From Conidiobolus incongruus B7586 (lineage: Eukaryota; Entomophthoromycota; Entomophthoromycetes; Entomophthorales; Conidiobolaceae): 54,333 nt of DNA. Shown here one piece after another: positions 13,078 to 24,928 of the stretch. A program made the position numbers and the translations under genes. Positions within the stretch are counted from its first letter, which is position 1. Each line of letters begins with the position of its first letter. The notes under the pieces are model-generated. The model made no database searches, had not been told where the DNA came from, and saw only the letters and a program-made list of their open reading frames with translations. The stretch is from positions 1 to 54,333 of the forward strand of contig JNEM01012084.1 in NCBI GenBank assembly GCA_000697335.1, read 5' to 3'.

Positions 13078-14618
13078 GTGCATAATCTTAAATTATTTCA
13101 CATCTTGATAGAATTTTTATACACATATAATATACAATATAAACAGTATTTATAAAAAATTAAATTTTAGATTTTCTACTATTTTAGGCATTTTCAAAGG
13201 ATCTTGCATTAAATTAAATTTTTTATATAATAAATAGAATTTATTAATTTTTACCTCAATATTATCAAAAACACAGGGTCCATTTTTTTAGAGATTAACT
13301 CTATAAATTTGATGAAAATTAAATAAAAAGAAAAATTTTTAAATTTTAGTAGGTTTTAATAATTATTAAAATATTCAAAATCACATCTGATATCAACCTA
13401 AATCAATAACTCAAATCATGACATTATTTTGAATTATTAATTGATCAGTTTAAATTAAGAATTCTCATAATACATTTTCATTATCATTTAATAAATTAAA
13501 ATTTAAATAATTAAATATCACAAGTCTTGAATAAATATATTATTATATAGATACATTTATTAACATTGTCTATTATACAAGTAATTAATATGATTTCATT
13601 CTTATTATTTAAAAATTAATTTTAATACCCATAAATTAATATAATCACTTTCAATATTAAGATCACATAAACATATCTAAAAATTTATAATGTTTAAAAT
13701 TTAATTTATATATATCTCGAATGATTTTTTTTTCAATTTTTGTAACTACAATTATAGTATTTAAAAATTATTACTTTAAATACTTATATAATTATTATAT
13801 GATTATTTAAATAAATAATAAAATATTTTGAAAAATTATCTATAAATAAATATATAAATATATAAATATATAAATATATATATATTGTTTTTGTATTCAA
13901 AATTTATCACATTTAATAATTCAATTTATATATTTGTCTAAATTGAATATATATTTTTTCAATTTTAAATATTCATATTGAATTTTGCATACGTTGATAT
14001 CTATCAAGGAATAAATCATTTTATAGTTATATACCTGATTACATAAATGAATATTAACTAATTCATCAATTTGAAATTATTGAAACAAAGTTCAAAATAT
14101 TTAATCATTAAAACTATAAATGAAAAGACATCCAAAAGTTTTAAATGACGAATTTAAAACAAAAGTTAAAATTAGCTATTGAAATATAATTATTAAATGT
14201 ATTAAACAATTTTAATAACTGAAAATGATTTTAAAAATTTTAATGGTATGTATTATGTTAAATAATAACAATAATAGTACACTAATAGCTTATTTAGATG
14301 ATGTTTAACGTAAAATATAAGTGAAAGAATGTAGATACTATCGAGATTAATTGCAAAAATGATAAATTAATATTTTTACAAATGTTTTTTGATAAATTTA
14401 TATCCAATTCTCCAAGAATTAAATATCTAAAATAATTTAAATAGTGAATAGTTATTAAATTAAATAGACTAATATACATAATCAAAACATTATTAAGTTC
14501 TCTATAATCAAATGAATTTAATTAAATGATTGGGTTAGATATTATACGAATTAGTGAAGTTCAGATCATTTTATATGATTTTAAAAGGATTGAAATATGT
14601 GTAAAATGATTGATCTAT
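13078..14618. other. Intergenic, no gene seen
   Basis: A+T-rich spacer between the 3' ends of two convergent genes (NOP15-like and PKA). Nothing else could be supported. Confidence 0.6.
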
Positions 14619-15774
14619 TTAAAAGTTTACAAAAAGGTCGTGATAGGGATCCTGTTCAAAATTGTTACCATAAACTTCAGCGGTTTCGGGATAGACGTCA
14701 TAATTGCTCATATCGCCATCGCCATTCACCATTGGAATGATAGGAGGCAATACTTGGCGCTTCTCAAGTCTATTCCACTCCATATCAAAGAACCATTTAT
14801 GATTTTTGATGTCGTTGACACCTCCTTTCAAATTACCATAGCGTTTGGATAGATCCTGTGTCAATAGCCTTTTGACCAAATCTTTTGCGAGTGGGTCGAA
14901 AAAACTGGGGAATCGAGGGTGGCCAGCTAAAATTTTTTCGTACAATTTAACTTGGTCTTCGTCGTAAAAAGGAGGGCAACCAACCATCATTTCGTAAATT
15001 AAAATACCTAAGGAATACCAATCCACAGCCCTTCCGTAACCTTTGGAATTAATTACTTCTGGAGCGAGGTAATCCGGAGTACCACAAAGAGTCCAAGTAA
15101 CGTCAGGAACATATTTGGCGAAACCGAAATCCGTTAATTTAATATGACCTCTCGAATCTAGTAAAATATTTTCAGGTTTTAAATCTCTATAAATAATATC
15201 TAAAGAGTGTAAAAATTCAAAAGCTAAAGTCACTTCAGCTGCATAAAATTTGGCTACATGACCTGGGAATCTCTAAAGATTATATAAATAAATAAATTAG
15301 GTAATAATGAAATAAAGTAATTACTTGAAACTTCCTTAGATAACTAAATAGTTCACCACCCGCAATATAGTCCATAAATACGAAAAGGTTGACAGAATCT
15401 TGAATAGTGCCTAAGAGTCCGACCAAGAAAGGATGTTGACAAAGTTGAAGGACTCTTTTTTCGTTGTGAACGTGTTCTACTTGCTTTAGTCTGACTATTT
15501 CCGATTTTCGGAGTACTTTCATTGCGTAGAACTTTTGGTTCAGTTTCCTTTTTACTAGGTGCACCCTACCGAAGGATCCCGTGCCCAACGTACGTAAAAT
15601 TTCAAATTCATTCAAATTTAGTTGGGGTGGAATACCTTGAAGATTAGGAGTTGAAGGACTGTCCACAATATTCGACTTTTCAGGAGATCCGGAAGGGTCG
15701 ACTTCTTGAGGCAACGTGGACGACGCAGCTCTAGCCGGAGTGAATCTCATGCAAGAAGTGAGAGGGGATGCCAT
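14619..15774 (-). CDS. cAMP-dependent protein kinase catalytic subunit
   Basis: Two exons, 15325-15774 and 14619-15272, joined in phase 0 across a 52-nt intron, give 367 aa. All kinase landmarks are present: glycine loop GTGSFGRV (64-71), Lys86 in YAMK, Glu105 of helix C, YRDLKPEN with catalytic Asp180, DFG with Asp198, and activation-loop Thr211 in [14 protein letters not shown], the PDK1-type site. The protein ends in FVNF, the FxxF hydrophobic motif of AGC kinases. The [14 protein letters not shown] block and the C-terminal NNFEQDPY motif are specific to PKA rather than other AGC kinases. It should phosphorylate Arg-Arg-x-Ser/Thr sites when released from a regulatory subunit by cAMP. The N-terminal 50 residues are Ser/Pro-rich and not conserved. 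The regulatory subunit is not encoded in this window. Confidence 0.96.
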
Positions 15775-17076
15775 AATAGTAATATATTAGAGATGTATAG
15801 GTTTTGAAGCTATAATACACTTGAATAGTAATTGATAAGTTATAAAGAATTAAAATCAAAACAGTTGTTAGTAAACAAAAGTTAGTTTTTTGGTAAAATA
15901 CAAGTTTATGTCAAATGTTAAAAAAAGGGATAAGCTCTCAACTAAATAATCATGAGTTAATTTAGGTGATTATTAGCTATTTCAATTTTATAATATTAGT
16001 GAGCTTGGAATCGATTGGTTGGTGGTTAGGTTTTGAATGTGAGATTCTCTGAGTGTTCAATGAAATCCAAGTATCTCTTTGCATTGACGATATTGCGCCA
16101 ATCTCATCCTCACACCTTTTTAATTAAATTACGAATCCATTCTGAGTTACACCTTCCTTTCTATCATTCTCATCAGTTTATTATTAGATTCATTGTTAAT
16201 ATCATCATCTCTATAATCATCATTTACAAGTCACAAATTAATATCATTAAATATTATAAAATTTAAAAATTTATGTATAAAATTTCTAAATAATAGTTTA
16301 ATATATATAAAAACAATTAATACATCTAGTTTACATTATTAAATTTTATTAAATAAAAAATATTTTATTAGTTAATTCATATCCAAATTATTCATATATT
16401 GCACTAATTTATACTAAGAACATTTTATTGAGAACATTTTAACATATTAAAGATGATAAACAAATATATAATATATTTTTGGATGAAAAAAAGCAATATA
16501 ATTAAAGAATAATGACAAATTAATAATATTAAACTTATTGAACTGGTTAATACTTAATTACACCAAAATAATAATAAACAAATATGATTTAATTATAATG
16601 CAATAATTTGAACTGATTTAATGAAATTAATAATTATAATATTCTTGAAATGAATGGAAATGTTAAAAATAAAAATAGTGAGTTTATTTTTGAAAGTCAC
16701 AAATTTCAATGTTTTAAAATTTAATATTATAAATTACTATTATCAATTTCAAACATATTAGTAGATGATTTTAAATGAATATTTTTAGATTAATAAAATT
16801 ATAGATTATTAGAAAGCTGTAGCTAAACCATAAAAATATGTATATATTAAGATAAGTTTAGAAATTTGGTTCAACTATTTGTTTTGAAACTTATATTTTG
16901 ACAATTTTACTAAATTTGAACTAATCAAAAGCAATTGAAACCTGGGTATCGGTTTGAAATTGGTTGAAATTTCGACGGTATGGTAATATTTGGAATATGG
17001 AGGCAACTATTTGAAAATATAGAAAGTAAATTAAAAATTGACTTGTAAAATGCATATTTATTGAATCAATTGTTAA
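15775..17076. other. Intergenic, PKA upstream region
   Basis: Holds the presumed promoter and 5' leader of the PKA gene. A 77-codon plus-strand frame at 16033-16266 has no recognisable features and I do not call it a gene. The rest is A+T-rich. Confidence 0.55.
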
Positions 17077-17907
17077 CTAATCGTCATTACTTGAATCGAA
17101 AGCTCTCAACAATCTCAAAATAGCAATAAATAGATTGATAAAATCTAGGTAGAGCTCCACACTAGCCAATATATACTCTTCGGGAGATACTCGAGTCATT
17201 ATCATTTGGGTATCAACCATGATGAGAGCACTGAAGATAATGGCGGAAGCGATGGAGACGGCAAGTTCGAAGAAGGAATTAAAGGGGATGAAAATTTGGA
17301 CGATGCCCACTAGGATTAAGCCCCAGAGACTCATGATGAGATACGGTTCCCAGCTCGTGAAATCGTAATGGGATTGCATAGCTATGAGAGTGAGGCTGAC
17401 GAAGATGCCCAAAGTGACTAGGAGTGCTTGCAATACGATAATTGTATCGTAATAACTGATTAATGTACCTAAGCTCAAACTCTCCAGCAGAGTAAACGAT
17501 GTCAACAAAACGAAATTTGTGGGGTAGGACTGTCTCTTCCAAATGAGTGCAAATAGGTTAAGAATACTTAGGACAGCTGCAACGATAGGTATCCACTGAT
17601 TCCTAAACAAAAACAAATTTAAATGAGGCTCAAAGCTAAAGAGACCTGCGACGAGGGAAGTGAGTCCTAACTGGCATACTAAGATAAAGTAAACTTTGCG
17701 AATAAAAGCATTCCGAATGCTAATGTCGCTCTGGCCGACCGTCACACCGTATTGGAAATCGTCGGGAATTTGAGTATTGTAGTAATTGGAAGTGTTGCCT
17801 GAGGTCAAATAGTCATTGTGGCCGTATTGTGGGCCTTTGTTAAAGGGATTAGTTTCGGAGTATTGGGGCGGCTGGTTGGAAATAGAATGGTAATTGTTGT
17901 TGTTCAT
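17077..17907 (-). CDS. BXI1: Bax inhibitor-1 / lifeguard family membrane protein
   Basis: Single exon, 276 aa. The N-terminal 60 residues are Asn/Tyr/Pro/Gln-rich and cytosolic, as in lifeguard (TMBIM) proteins. The signature RNAFIRKVYFILVCQLGLTS precedes the first membrane segment. About seven hydrophobic segments follow between residues 70 and 270. The C-terminal block (VELYLDFINLFIAILRLL) matches the family motif around the last membrane helix, where paired acidic residues govern the pH-dependent calcium leak described for this family. It probably sits in ER, Golgi or vacuolar membranes and modulates calcium and stress-induced death. The name follows yeast Bxi1/Ybh3. Length and layout are normal. 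Confidence 0.93.
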   Translation of the reverse strand: MNNNNYHSISNQPPQYSETNPFNKGPQYGHNDYLTSGNTSNYYNTQIPDDFQYGVTVGQSDISIRNAFIRKVYFILVCQLGLTSLVAGLFSFEPHLNLFLFRNQWIPIVAAVLSILNLFALIWKRQSYPTNFVLLTSFTLLESLSLGTLISYYDTIIVLQALLVTLGIFVSLTLIAMQSHYDFTSWEPYLIMSLWGLILVGIVQIFIPFNSFFELAVSIASAIIFSALIMVDTQMIMTRVSPEEYILASVELYLDFINLFIAILRLLRAFDSSNDD

Positions 17908-18199
17908 TATTTAAAGTAAATAAAGAATGATTAGAAATTTGAATGATTGACAATTATAAATATTATTAAATCATCATTTTTTCTAATAATTTCTATTTTG
18001 AGATACAACATTAAATATTGAATTGGATAAAGTATTTTGATTTGGTAAATTTTGCAAATATCTGAGCCTTGAATAATTAAGAAGCTTTCATTATAATCAA
18101 CAAAATATTTTAAAATTCAAAAATCAATTAATAGCATATTATTGCATTTTTCTAACAGTACTTTGATAAATTAATCCATCGACAGTGGTAGCTAACTTA

Positions 18200-18880
18200 T
18201 TAATTTTCTCTTTGACGCTCTTTCGTCACAATTCTTTCTATGACTTCACCATCACCTCGTATTAATCTAATAATATTAATTGAATAAAGCGTATGGTATA
18301 TGGTTATTTGATTAATTACCTGGTTCTTCCACTTAATGGATCGTAAACTTCACGAATGACGGATTGTCGTTTGTTGTACTCTTCTTTCGTCATAGGTATC
18401 ATAGGAGCTCTTCGTCTCTCTAGATTATTTTAAGTAAATTTTATTTATTAAAATATATTTATATAAAATACTTGGAGGATTATCATTATTTATATTAGTA
18501 GTAGTATTAATATTGGGTTCAATTTGAAGTCCTTTGGGTTTATCTTCAACCTCCTTTTCATTTATTTTGCTACTATCCTCAGTTAAGTGTTCTCGAACTC
18601 TATCTTTATCTCTCTTTGATTTTTTATACTTGTGATGTTTTCTTTTCTCCCTATCCTTATCTCTGTCTCTACTTCTATCCCTCTCTCTATCCAAACGACT
18701 TTCTCTTTCTCTTTTATGTTTACGCTCCGAACTTTTCTTATGTTTGTGTTTTTTATAATTGGAATCGTCACGATATTTATGTCTATGTCTGTCTGTTTCT
18801 CTACTTCTATCCCTCTCCCGAACATACTCTCTCACATCCTCCCTATCATATTCACGTTTTTTATTTCTTTCATATTCCAT
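18200..18880 (-). CDS. ARL6IP4/SRp25-like RS-rich nuclear protein
   Basis: Three exons, 18472-18880, 18320-18419 and 18200-18266, with introns of 52 and 53 nt, give 191 aa. The first 100 residues are a highly charged Arg/Glu/Asp/Lys/Ser region of RDRDKDRE type. After a short Asn/Thr spacer comes the conserved C-terminal domain KRRRAPMIPMTKEEYNKR, then QSVIREVYDPLSGRTRLI, then RGDGEVIERIVTKERQREN. This is the hallmark of ARL6IP4 (SRp25), a nucleolar and speckle-associated protein linked to splicing control. The match is only visible after splicing, because the conserved domain is split over exons 2 and 3. The fungal protein ends soon after the domain, while animal relatives run on for a few dozen residues. 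It lies head to head with the MGR2 gene. Confidence 0.85.
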
Positions 18881-19074
18881 ATTAAATGATTAAAATGATC
18901 CGATTGGTAAAAAAAATTTGGAATGACAATGTATTTTGATCTCAAGTTAAAATAAATCCCATAATAATTATGTCATTTATTAAAATTATAAAGGAATTTT
19001 TATACTATAGTTAATAAAATAATAAACACAGATAATTTTATCAATATAATTTTAATAACAATAAACTAACAAAG
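18881..19074. promoter_or_regulatory. Shared divergent promoter, ARL6IP4-like / MGR2
   Basis: Only 194 bp separate the two start codons, so both promoters must lie here or reach into the neighbouring gene. A CCAAT box on the minus strand (ATTGG at 18903-18907) sits 23 bp upstream of the ARL6IP4-like ATG. The rest is A+T-rich without a further clear motif. Confidence 0.4.
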
Positions 19075-19368
19075 ATGAATCACGAACCTTCAGTTTTTGA
19101 CAAAATGAAAATGGGCTTTGTTATGGGAGGTGTCGTCGGTGGTTGTATGGGCTTCGTCATTGGCTCATTTACCGTTCTCAATTATGGACCCGGACCAGGG
19201 GGCTATATGCGAACTATCGGTCGTCATATGTTGAACAGTGGTGGTATGTTTAGTGTGATTATGGCTTTTGGTTCTATTATTAGAAATGATCAAATGAAAC
19301 CCCTCCAACACAATATTTATAAGAGAAATTATCATGTTAGAGTGGTTGAAAAACCAAAACTAATTTAA
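19075..19368 (+). CDS. MGR2: Mgr2/Romo1-type TIM23 translocase subunit
   Basis: Single exon, 97 aa. The sequence DKMKMGFVMGGVVGGCMGFV, then GSFTVLNYGPGPGGYMRTIG, then an MLNSGGMFSVIMAFGSIIR block matches Mgr2 of fungi and Romo1 of animals almost end to end. There are two membrane helices, roughly residues 13-34 and 55-73, both rich in small residues and GxxxG-like spacings. Mgr2 is a small subunit of the mitochondrial inner-membrane TIM23 complex. It acts as a lateral gatekeeper for preproteins and couples Tim21 to the channel. The GPGPGG loop is typical of the fungal form. The next gene on the same strand (AIM18/46-like) is also mitochondrial, 290 bp downstream. Confidence 0.93.
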   Translation: MNHEPSVFDKMKMGFVMGGVVGGCMGFVIGSFTVLNYGPGPGGYMRTIGRHMLNSGGMFSVIMAFGSIIRNDQMKPLQHNIYKRNYHVRVVEKPKLI

Positions 19369-19658
19369 AAGATTTTTGTCAAATTAAAATAAATATTATT
19401 GTTATATCTAATATTTATTTAATTTTCTTAATTGTTTAATATACTTCAAGTTCATCTTTAACTTAATCAATAAAAATATAACGTTTTTTAAATTGAATTA
19501 TAATAATTAATAAAAAATATACTATTTCAAACTTTTGGTTGAAAAACTAAATTGATTACAAATCCCATAATTTGGATTAAAACTGATATTCATATAATTC
19601 AACCGAAATCCCAGTACAGATCTAAAACGTGATAAACCTATTCAAACCAATTAAAACA

Positions 19659-20917
19659 ATGTATTTTAATAAATTTAAACCCAATCACTTTAAAATTCAT
19701 TTTAATCAACATTTAAAACGTCAATTTTTTCACTCTTCCCAGTTTGTTCAAGTAAATGAGTTAATTCAAATTATTTGAATTTATTAATATTTTTATACTA
19801 GAGACCTTTGATTTATAAAAATCTATTAATGGTGGGAGGAGGTATTGGATTAGTGGGAGTGGTTTCTGCATCTGCTTACTTTTGGAATAGACCCACTATT
19901 GCTTTGGAGGCTAAGAATAGCAAAGGAGTTGAAGAGAGTATCAGTAATTATAACAAATACCCATGTATTTTTAATAAATTTAATAGGCCATTTTTTAGTT
20001 GAGCCCAATACAGGTCTCAGTTACCCACGATACATTCAACCTTTACACGATTCCCCCAATACAACTTTCCAACTGGTAGGGTGTGGCGTCCGTCGAGTAA
20101 CATTCATGGGATTCACAGCTTATTCCATTGGGATTTATATCAACAACGAACATTTGAATAAATTGTTAAATAATTCTAAGTGGAAAGTAATGAATATTTA
20201 TTTTATCCTATATATATATATTAATGCTAATATTGATTATAGTACTTTGATAAATCAAAATTTTTAGGGGATAATGACTATTGTGAAGAATTAATTGAAG
20301 AATTAATTAATAATAATTATGAATTTTTAATACAAATTAGTAATATTTTAATGATACATAGAATAGATTGATATTTACTTTTATTTAGTCCCCGTTAGAA
20401 ATACCAATGGAAGTCACATTAAAGGAGGATTAATTAGATCTTTGCAGTATCATTTAAATCAACAAAAACAGAATAACTTATTAAGTAATTTTGAAATCCA
20501 AGTAATCCATTTTGAATATATATTATATTTTTATATTTATATATAATTATAGGATATTGAAACCTCTATCAACGAATTTGGTCAAACCTTCCCCAAAGGC
20601 ATGATCGAAATTTATTCTAAATTAAACTTTATTAAAACTTTTAAGAAGAATGAAGCGTTGTTGATGGTCACTCAAGATGTAATATCTTATTTCATAAACC
20701 GTTCAATATATTCTAATTTATTATTTAGAATCAACTGAGAGGATATGTGGATAGCCAATGGATCATTAATAATTTATTGAGAGCTTATTTATCTGGAAAG
20801 AAATTGATCTCTCAAGAGGTAACTCTAATAGAATTAATATTATATATAATTATATTTATTTATAATTTTCAGATTCGATTGTCTTTAAGTGAAGAAATTG
20901 AAAAATTAATCAATTAG
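19659..20917 (+). CDS. AIM18: Aim18/Aim46-type mitochondrial chalcone-isomerase-fold protein
   Basis: Eight exons give 295 aa: 19659-19751, 19802-19937, 19999-20186, 20243-20339, 20389-20501, 20553-20678, 20729-20818 and 20873-20917 (TAG). The N-terminus is basic and aromatic without acidic residues (MYFNKFKPNHFKIHFNQHLK), a good mitochondrial presequence, followed by a Gly-rich hydrophobic helix at about 39-56. From residue 78 the protein has the chalcone-isomerase-like fold: FQLVGCGVRRVTFMGFTAYS and GIYIN, then PVRNTNGSHIKGG, which corresponds to the PVRNT motif of Aim18/Aim46. These proteins bind heme in yeast and are not known to isomerise chalcone. Long frames over this locus are partial because introns of 50-61 nt interrupt it. 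The exon 3-4 junction uses the acceptor at 20241-20242, since the later AG would break the frame. Aim18 and Aim46 are paralogs in yeast, so the symbol could be either. Confidence 0.9.
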
Positions 20918-21354
20918 GAATTGGAATAAAATTTACAAAGATTCGATTTTGGTGTCAAAAGTTTAAGATGTATATCTATTTTATTGAAAATAATTATTAA
21001 TAAAATTATATCTTAATAAAATTCACTTTGATAAATATTAAACTAAGAAAATTGAATTTGCAAAAATTACAAATTATAAACGCTATTGATAAATCTAATT
21101 AAAAAATAGAATTATAAATATGTGATGAAGTAATTCCATAGAATAAATGATAAGAAAAATACAAAATGTATATGTTAAATAAATATGAAAGTTAATTTAA
21201 TGTGAATAAGTAGAAAAAAAGTAATAAATGACTAATGAGATGATAAGGAAAAAATATATATAAATAAAAAAAATAATATAAGGAAGGAAAGAAAAAAAAT
21301 ATTTATCAAATTATATATATGATTTATATGTCATATTTAGAAACCATTCCACAA
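20918..21354. other. Intergenic, no gene seen
   Basis: A+T-rich spacer between the AIM18/46-like gene and tRNA-Pro. It must hold the upstream flank of the tRNA gene. No other feature could be supported. Confidence 0.6.
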
Positions 21355-21426
21355 GGCTTCATGGTCTAGTGGTATGATTCCCGCTTTGGGTGCGGGAGGT
21401 CACGGGTTCAATTCCCGTTGGAGCCC
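21355..21426 (+). tRNA. tRNA-Pro (anticodon UGG)
   Basis: A 72-nt cloverleaf without intron. Acceptor GGCTTCA pairs with TGGAGCC and the discriminator base is C. The anticodon stem CCCGC/GCGGG encloses the loop TTTGGGT, giving anticodon TGG. The T arm is ACGGG-TTCAATT-CCCGT. T-rich runs that can end pol III transcription follow within about 25 bp. It is identical over its full length to the inverted copy at 30435-30506. Confidence 0.97.
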
Positions 21427-21651
21427 TATGAAATTGAAAATTTTTATTTTTTGTTAAAAATATCATCCTGCTTTTAATATTTTTTAAACCTCAGTATTAT
21501 TAAATATTTAGGTTTTATTTTATATTTTTAGTCATACTCCATCATTTTGAATAACATTTCTTCTATATATATATTATAATCATAGTATAAAATCGCCATT
21601 TAATCAAATTTTCAAATCCTTGTTTTTTATTTGAATAACAACATAAAATTA

Positions 21652-22644
21652 CTAATCTCTTAAAGCATCATAAAATTCTTCCAAATTTAAACTATTTAGG
21701 GAGCAAGCTACTAATCTTACAGAATTAGTGAGATGATTGAATTTAAATGACTTGTTCTCGAAGCCTAAAAACTCGGTGCCGTTAGCTTCGTCGCTACCCT
21801 GTTCGTCGATGTTTTTGCCGACAGTTTGTCTGATGGAATTACTATATTGGGTGAATAAAGGTTAATTATATAGATAACAGTTTGATGATTTAAATTTTAC
21901 ATTTCAGATTCTAAAATTTCTTCAATTTTTTCGGGCTGTAAACTGTTAGGGATATCTTGCTTGTTACAAATTAAATATAAAGGGATTTGCTTTTTGATGA
22001 CGTGTTGATTGGACAAAATTTCGTATAAAAATCTAGAGAATAATTATTATTCATACAGCGATATTTTGTGATATATTTAGAACTTACTCTCCAACTTGAT
22101 TACGTTCCTTCTGAATAGTGCTAGAATCGATAAAGAAGTAAATTTTATCAGTTCCTTCAATAAGGGATTTGTAAAGATGGCGATGTTGTTCACTTCCGGG
22201 ACAGTCGACGATATTAATAGGTTTGGGTAAGATATTCTCTCCCTAATCAGTATATTTAATATGATTTACTATAACTTGATAATTATCAGATTTACTTCAA
22301 AAGTCTTTGGTTGAATATAACCTTGGTTAGATTTGTAAGAGGTATTAGTTAACATAAAAGTATTAGTACGTAACTAAACAGAAAAAAGTTAATAATTAAA
22401 AATAAATAATAAAAATAACCACTTACAAAACTAAACAATGAACTCTTTCCAGAGTTTGATAGCCCAACAAACAAATTCACATTCTTTTCCTTCTTTCTAG
22501 CCAGGTAAGCTTTGTAGGCAGCTAAATAATCAATCTGTTAGACGAATAAAGTAATTTGAATGATGTGTATTTACCAATGACACAAGCTATCAAAAAACCG
22601 ATAGAGACGAAATGATTTAACCATAAAAGATATTTTGGTAACAT
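21652..22644 (-). CDS. SRP102: Signal recognition particle receptor subunit beta
   Basis: Six exons give 239 aa: 22575-22644, 22427-22521, 22296-22373, 22088-22242, 21901-22032 and 21652-21841 (TAG). Residues 5-26 form the membrane anchor. The rest is a small GTPase domain with G1 GLSNSGKS (43-50), G3 DCPGSEQ (94-100) and G4 NKQD (156-159). The segment around ESEINSIRQT and the later GTEFLGFENKSFKFNHL correspond to conserved C-terminal stretches of SRPRB. The protein anchors SRP receptor alpha at the ER and takes part in co-translational targeting. G1 has an Asn-Ser pair where many relatives have Asp-Ser, which should still bind nucleotide. The acceptor for exon 2 is the second AG (22522-22523), since the first one breaks the frame. 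All five introns are 53-59 nt. Confidence 0.92.
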
Positions 22645-23940
22645 TATATTTATTTATATATTTTTTAGATTATTATGATTTTTATTTCATTAAACAACCA
22701 TAAAATTAAATTCAAAGTATTCAACTTATATATCAAATTGCCAATTCACCAAAATATTTTATGTGAAAAAATTTGAATTTGGAGAAATTATTATAGGATT
22801 TAATTTGCTGAATTTTATCAAAGTAATCATATGATTTGATCCAATTTTTTGAAATGAGGTCACAAGCCATAAATTATAAAAACTTTAGTAAATATACGAA
22901 ATTTGAGGCTATTATAGAGATTTTTCTATTTACTTTTATTATATTGGATGAGAACATTAGATGGAGTTATAATAAAAATCATGTATGTCAAGGATCGAAT
23001 TATTAATTCTATAGAAAGACGGGGTATTGAATACACTTATGATAAATTAGAAATATTGATTATATTTCATATCAAGTTAAAATTATTAATTACACTTTAT
23101 ACAATCATTTTAAAATTTTTAATCACATATTTACTCAAAAATATTTTTTTTCATTCTATTCTCTGAATCATGATTTAAAAAATTATATTTGCATCAATTT
23201 GGAAATAACATATATTGATTTTGAAACTAATATGAAAGTATTTTCTCGATACTAAAATAAAAAAAATTCAAAATATGATACTTGGATTGATAAGATTTTC
23301 AAGGCTAAAGGTTATATTAATATTCGAAATTTATTTTTTGTTAGATAATTTTATAAAATCAAAAAACTTGTCAAAAAAAATAAATTCCATATGTTAAATA
23401 TCAGAGAATTATCCAAAGTAAATAATTCATATCACTAAATAATTTTATTGACTAAAATAATTTTTGATGGGAAATTTATGGAAATGGGTAAAAAGGTTTA
23501 TCAATATTGAAAGGTTTAATAATGGTAGGAATTGATAGATGATGGTAAATTGATATTTATTCAAGTTTGTGAGAATTTAAAATAATGATTAATATTGTGT
23601 ATTGAAATATATACTAAATAGATTCAGTTATAATTAATAAATTTTTAAATGAAAATATTATCTTTAGAGTATATATATAATATTTAATTAGTTTGAGATA
23701 TTTAATACTAATAATTTCAGTTCAATATTTATTTTTGTTGAAAAATATTACCATATGAGTCGAATGTTATATTTAAAAATTATTATGAGAAAAATAATAG
23801 AATATAAAATTATTAGATAAAATCGTAAGAACAAAGAGTATATAATAAGTAAATATATAATTAAGATTAAAAAAGAGATTGTAAGTATTTAATGTGAATA
23901 AAAGAAAAGAGGATTGAACGATGTAATGGGAAAAAGAAGA
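22645..23940. other. Intergenic, SRP102 upstream region
   Basis: Contains the presumed SRP102 promoter. A 72-codon plus-strand frame at 22948-23166 has a biased Ile/Leu/Lys content and no recognisable motif, so it is not called. Otherwise the DNA is A+T-rich. Confidence 0.55.
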
Positions 23941-24022
23941 TGAACAGAGAGAGGTTCGAACTCTCGCCTCCGAAGAGACCACGGCCTTAACGTGGCGCCT
24001 TAGACCACTCGGCCATCTGTCC
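23941..24022 (-). tRNA. tRNA-Leu (anticodon AAG)
   Basis: An 82-nt type II tRNA, intronless, with its 5' end at 24022. Acceptor GGACAGA pairs with TCTGTTC (one G-U) and the discriminator is A. The D arm contains the A-box-like TGGCCGAGTGG. The anticodon stem CCACG/CGTGG encloses TTAAGGC, giving AAG. There is a long variable arm with a TTCG loop, and the T arm is GAGAG-TTCGAAC-CTCTC. A run of five T follows on the minus strand. Confidence 0.95.
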
Positions 24023-24928
24023 ATAATTCTTAAAATATCAGATTTATTATACTTTGTAAATGGTTGAACAAGTTTACTTTTTTATACTTCTAAATACCGA
24101 TCGCTAGTTTCTTTTGTTTATATTCTTATTAAAACTCTTTAAATTTCTTACCTTTTATTATTTTCTATTTTTTCTTTCTTGCTCTTAATTTTAGTTTTTA
24201 ATATAATTTTTTATTTTTATTGTCTTTTCAAATTTCCTTTTAAAATCAAAATTCAGTAAAATTATTATGTATTACACAACATTCAAGAAATGCCTATTTA
24301 TTTCAATTAAATAATTGTTTATGCTGAAAATTAAAAAACATCTTAACACGACATTGATTATATATTTTTATTAGTTTAATAATCTAAATTTTTATTCATT
24401 TTTAGACGGTTGTTATAAAATCTTATTTAGCCATATTATTCAAGTCATATTTTTCATAATGTTATTTATCAAACCTTAACAAATATCAATATTCCATATC
24501 AGTAAAATCTTAATAATTTTAAATTTTTCAAAGTAAATATCACCAATTCATATGATTGGTAGATTGTCTAAACTGAATCAATAAAATTGAAATTCTCAAA
24601 ATCATTAACTATTGAAATTTTTAATGTGATTGCACGAAACTTAATTAAATTGAATTTTAATATTTTCAAAACACTTGTATAAATACTTGAATCATCTCTT
24701 TATTAATGAATTTTTATATATTTTTCATTTATATTTAATATTATTTTACTAGTATTTTTTTTCTTTCTTCGGAATTGAAATACTAATTTTAAAAAAAATT
24801 TTCTTATATTAATTTAAAAAATTTGTATTTGAGTTTTTTGATCTTAATTATTAGTTATTTTAAATTACACTATTCTATCTAATATATATATATATATTTA
24901 AATCCTGGTATTTGAATTTTTGTTAATA
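24023..24928. other. Intergenic, no gene seen
   Basis: Spacer between the 5' flank of tRNA-Leu and the start of the SUMO-motif gene, so it should carry that gene's promoter. Apart from poly-T-rich stretches and a TA tract near 24880 nothing stands out. Confidence 0.55.

Noticed and set aside
16033-16266. 77-codon plus-strand frame upstream of the PKA gene
   Set aside because: No domain, signal or neighbour supports it. It more likely lies over the PKA promoter and leader.
23773-24024. 83-codon minus-strand frame starting MDRWPSGLRRH
   Set aside because: Its start is the translation of the tRNA-Leu gene, and the rest is A+T-rich spacer.
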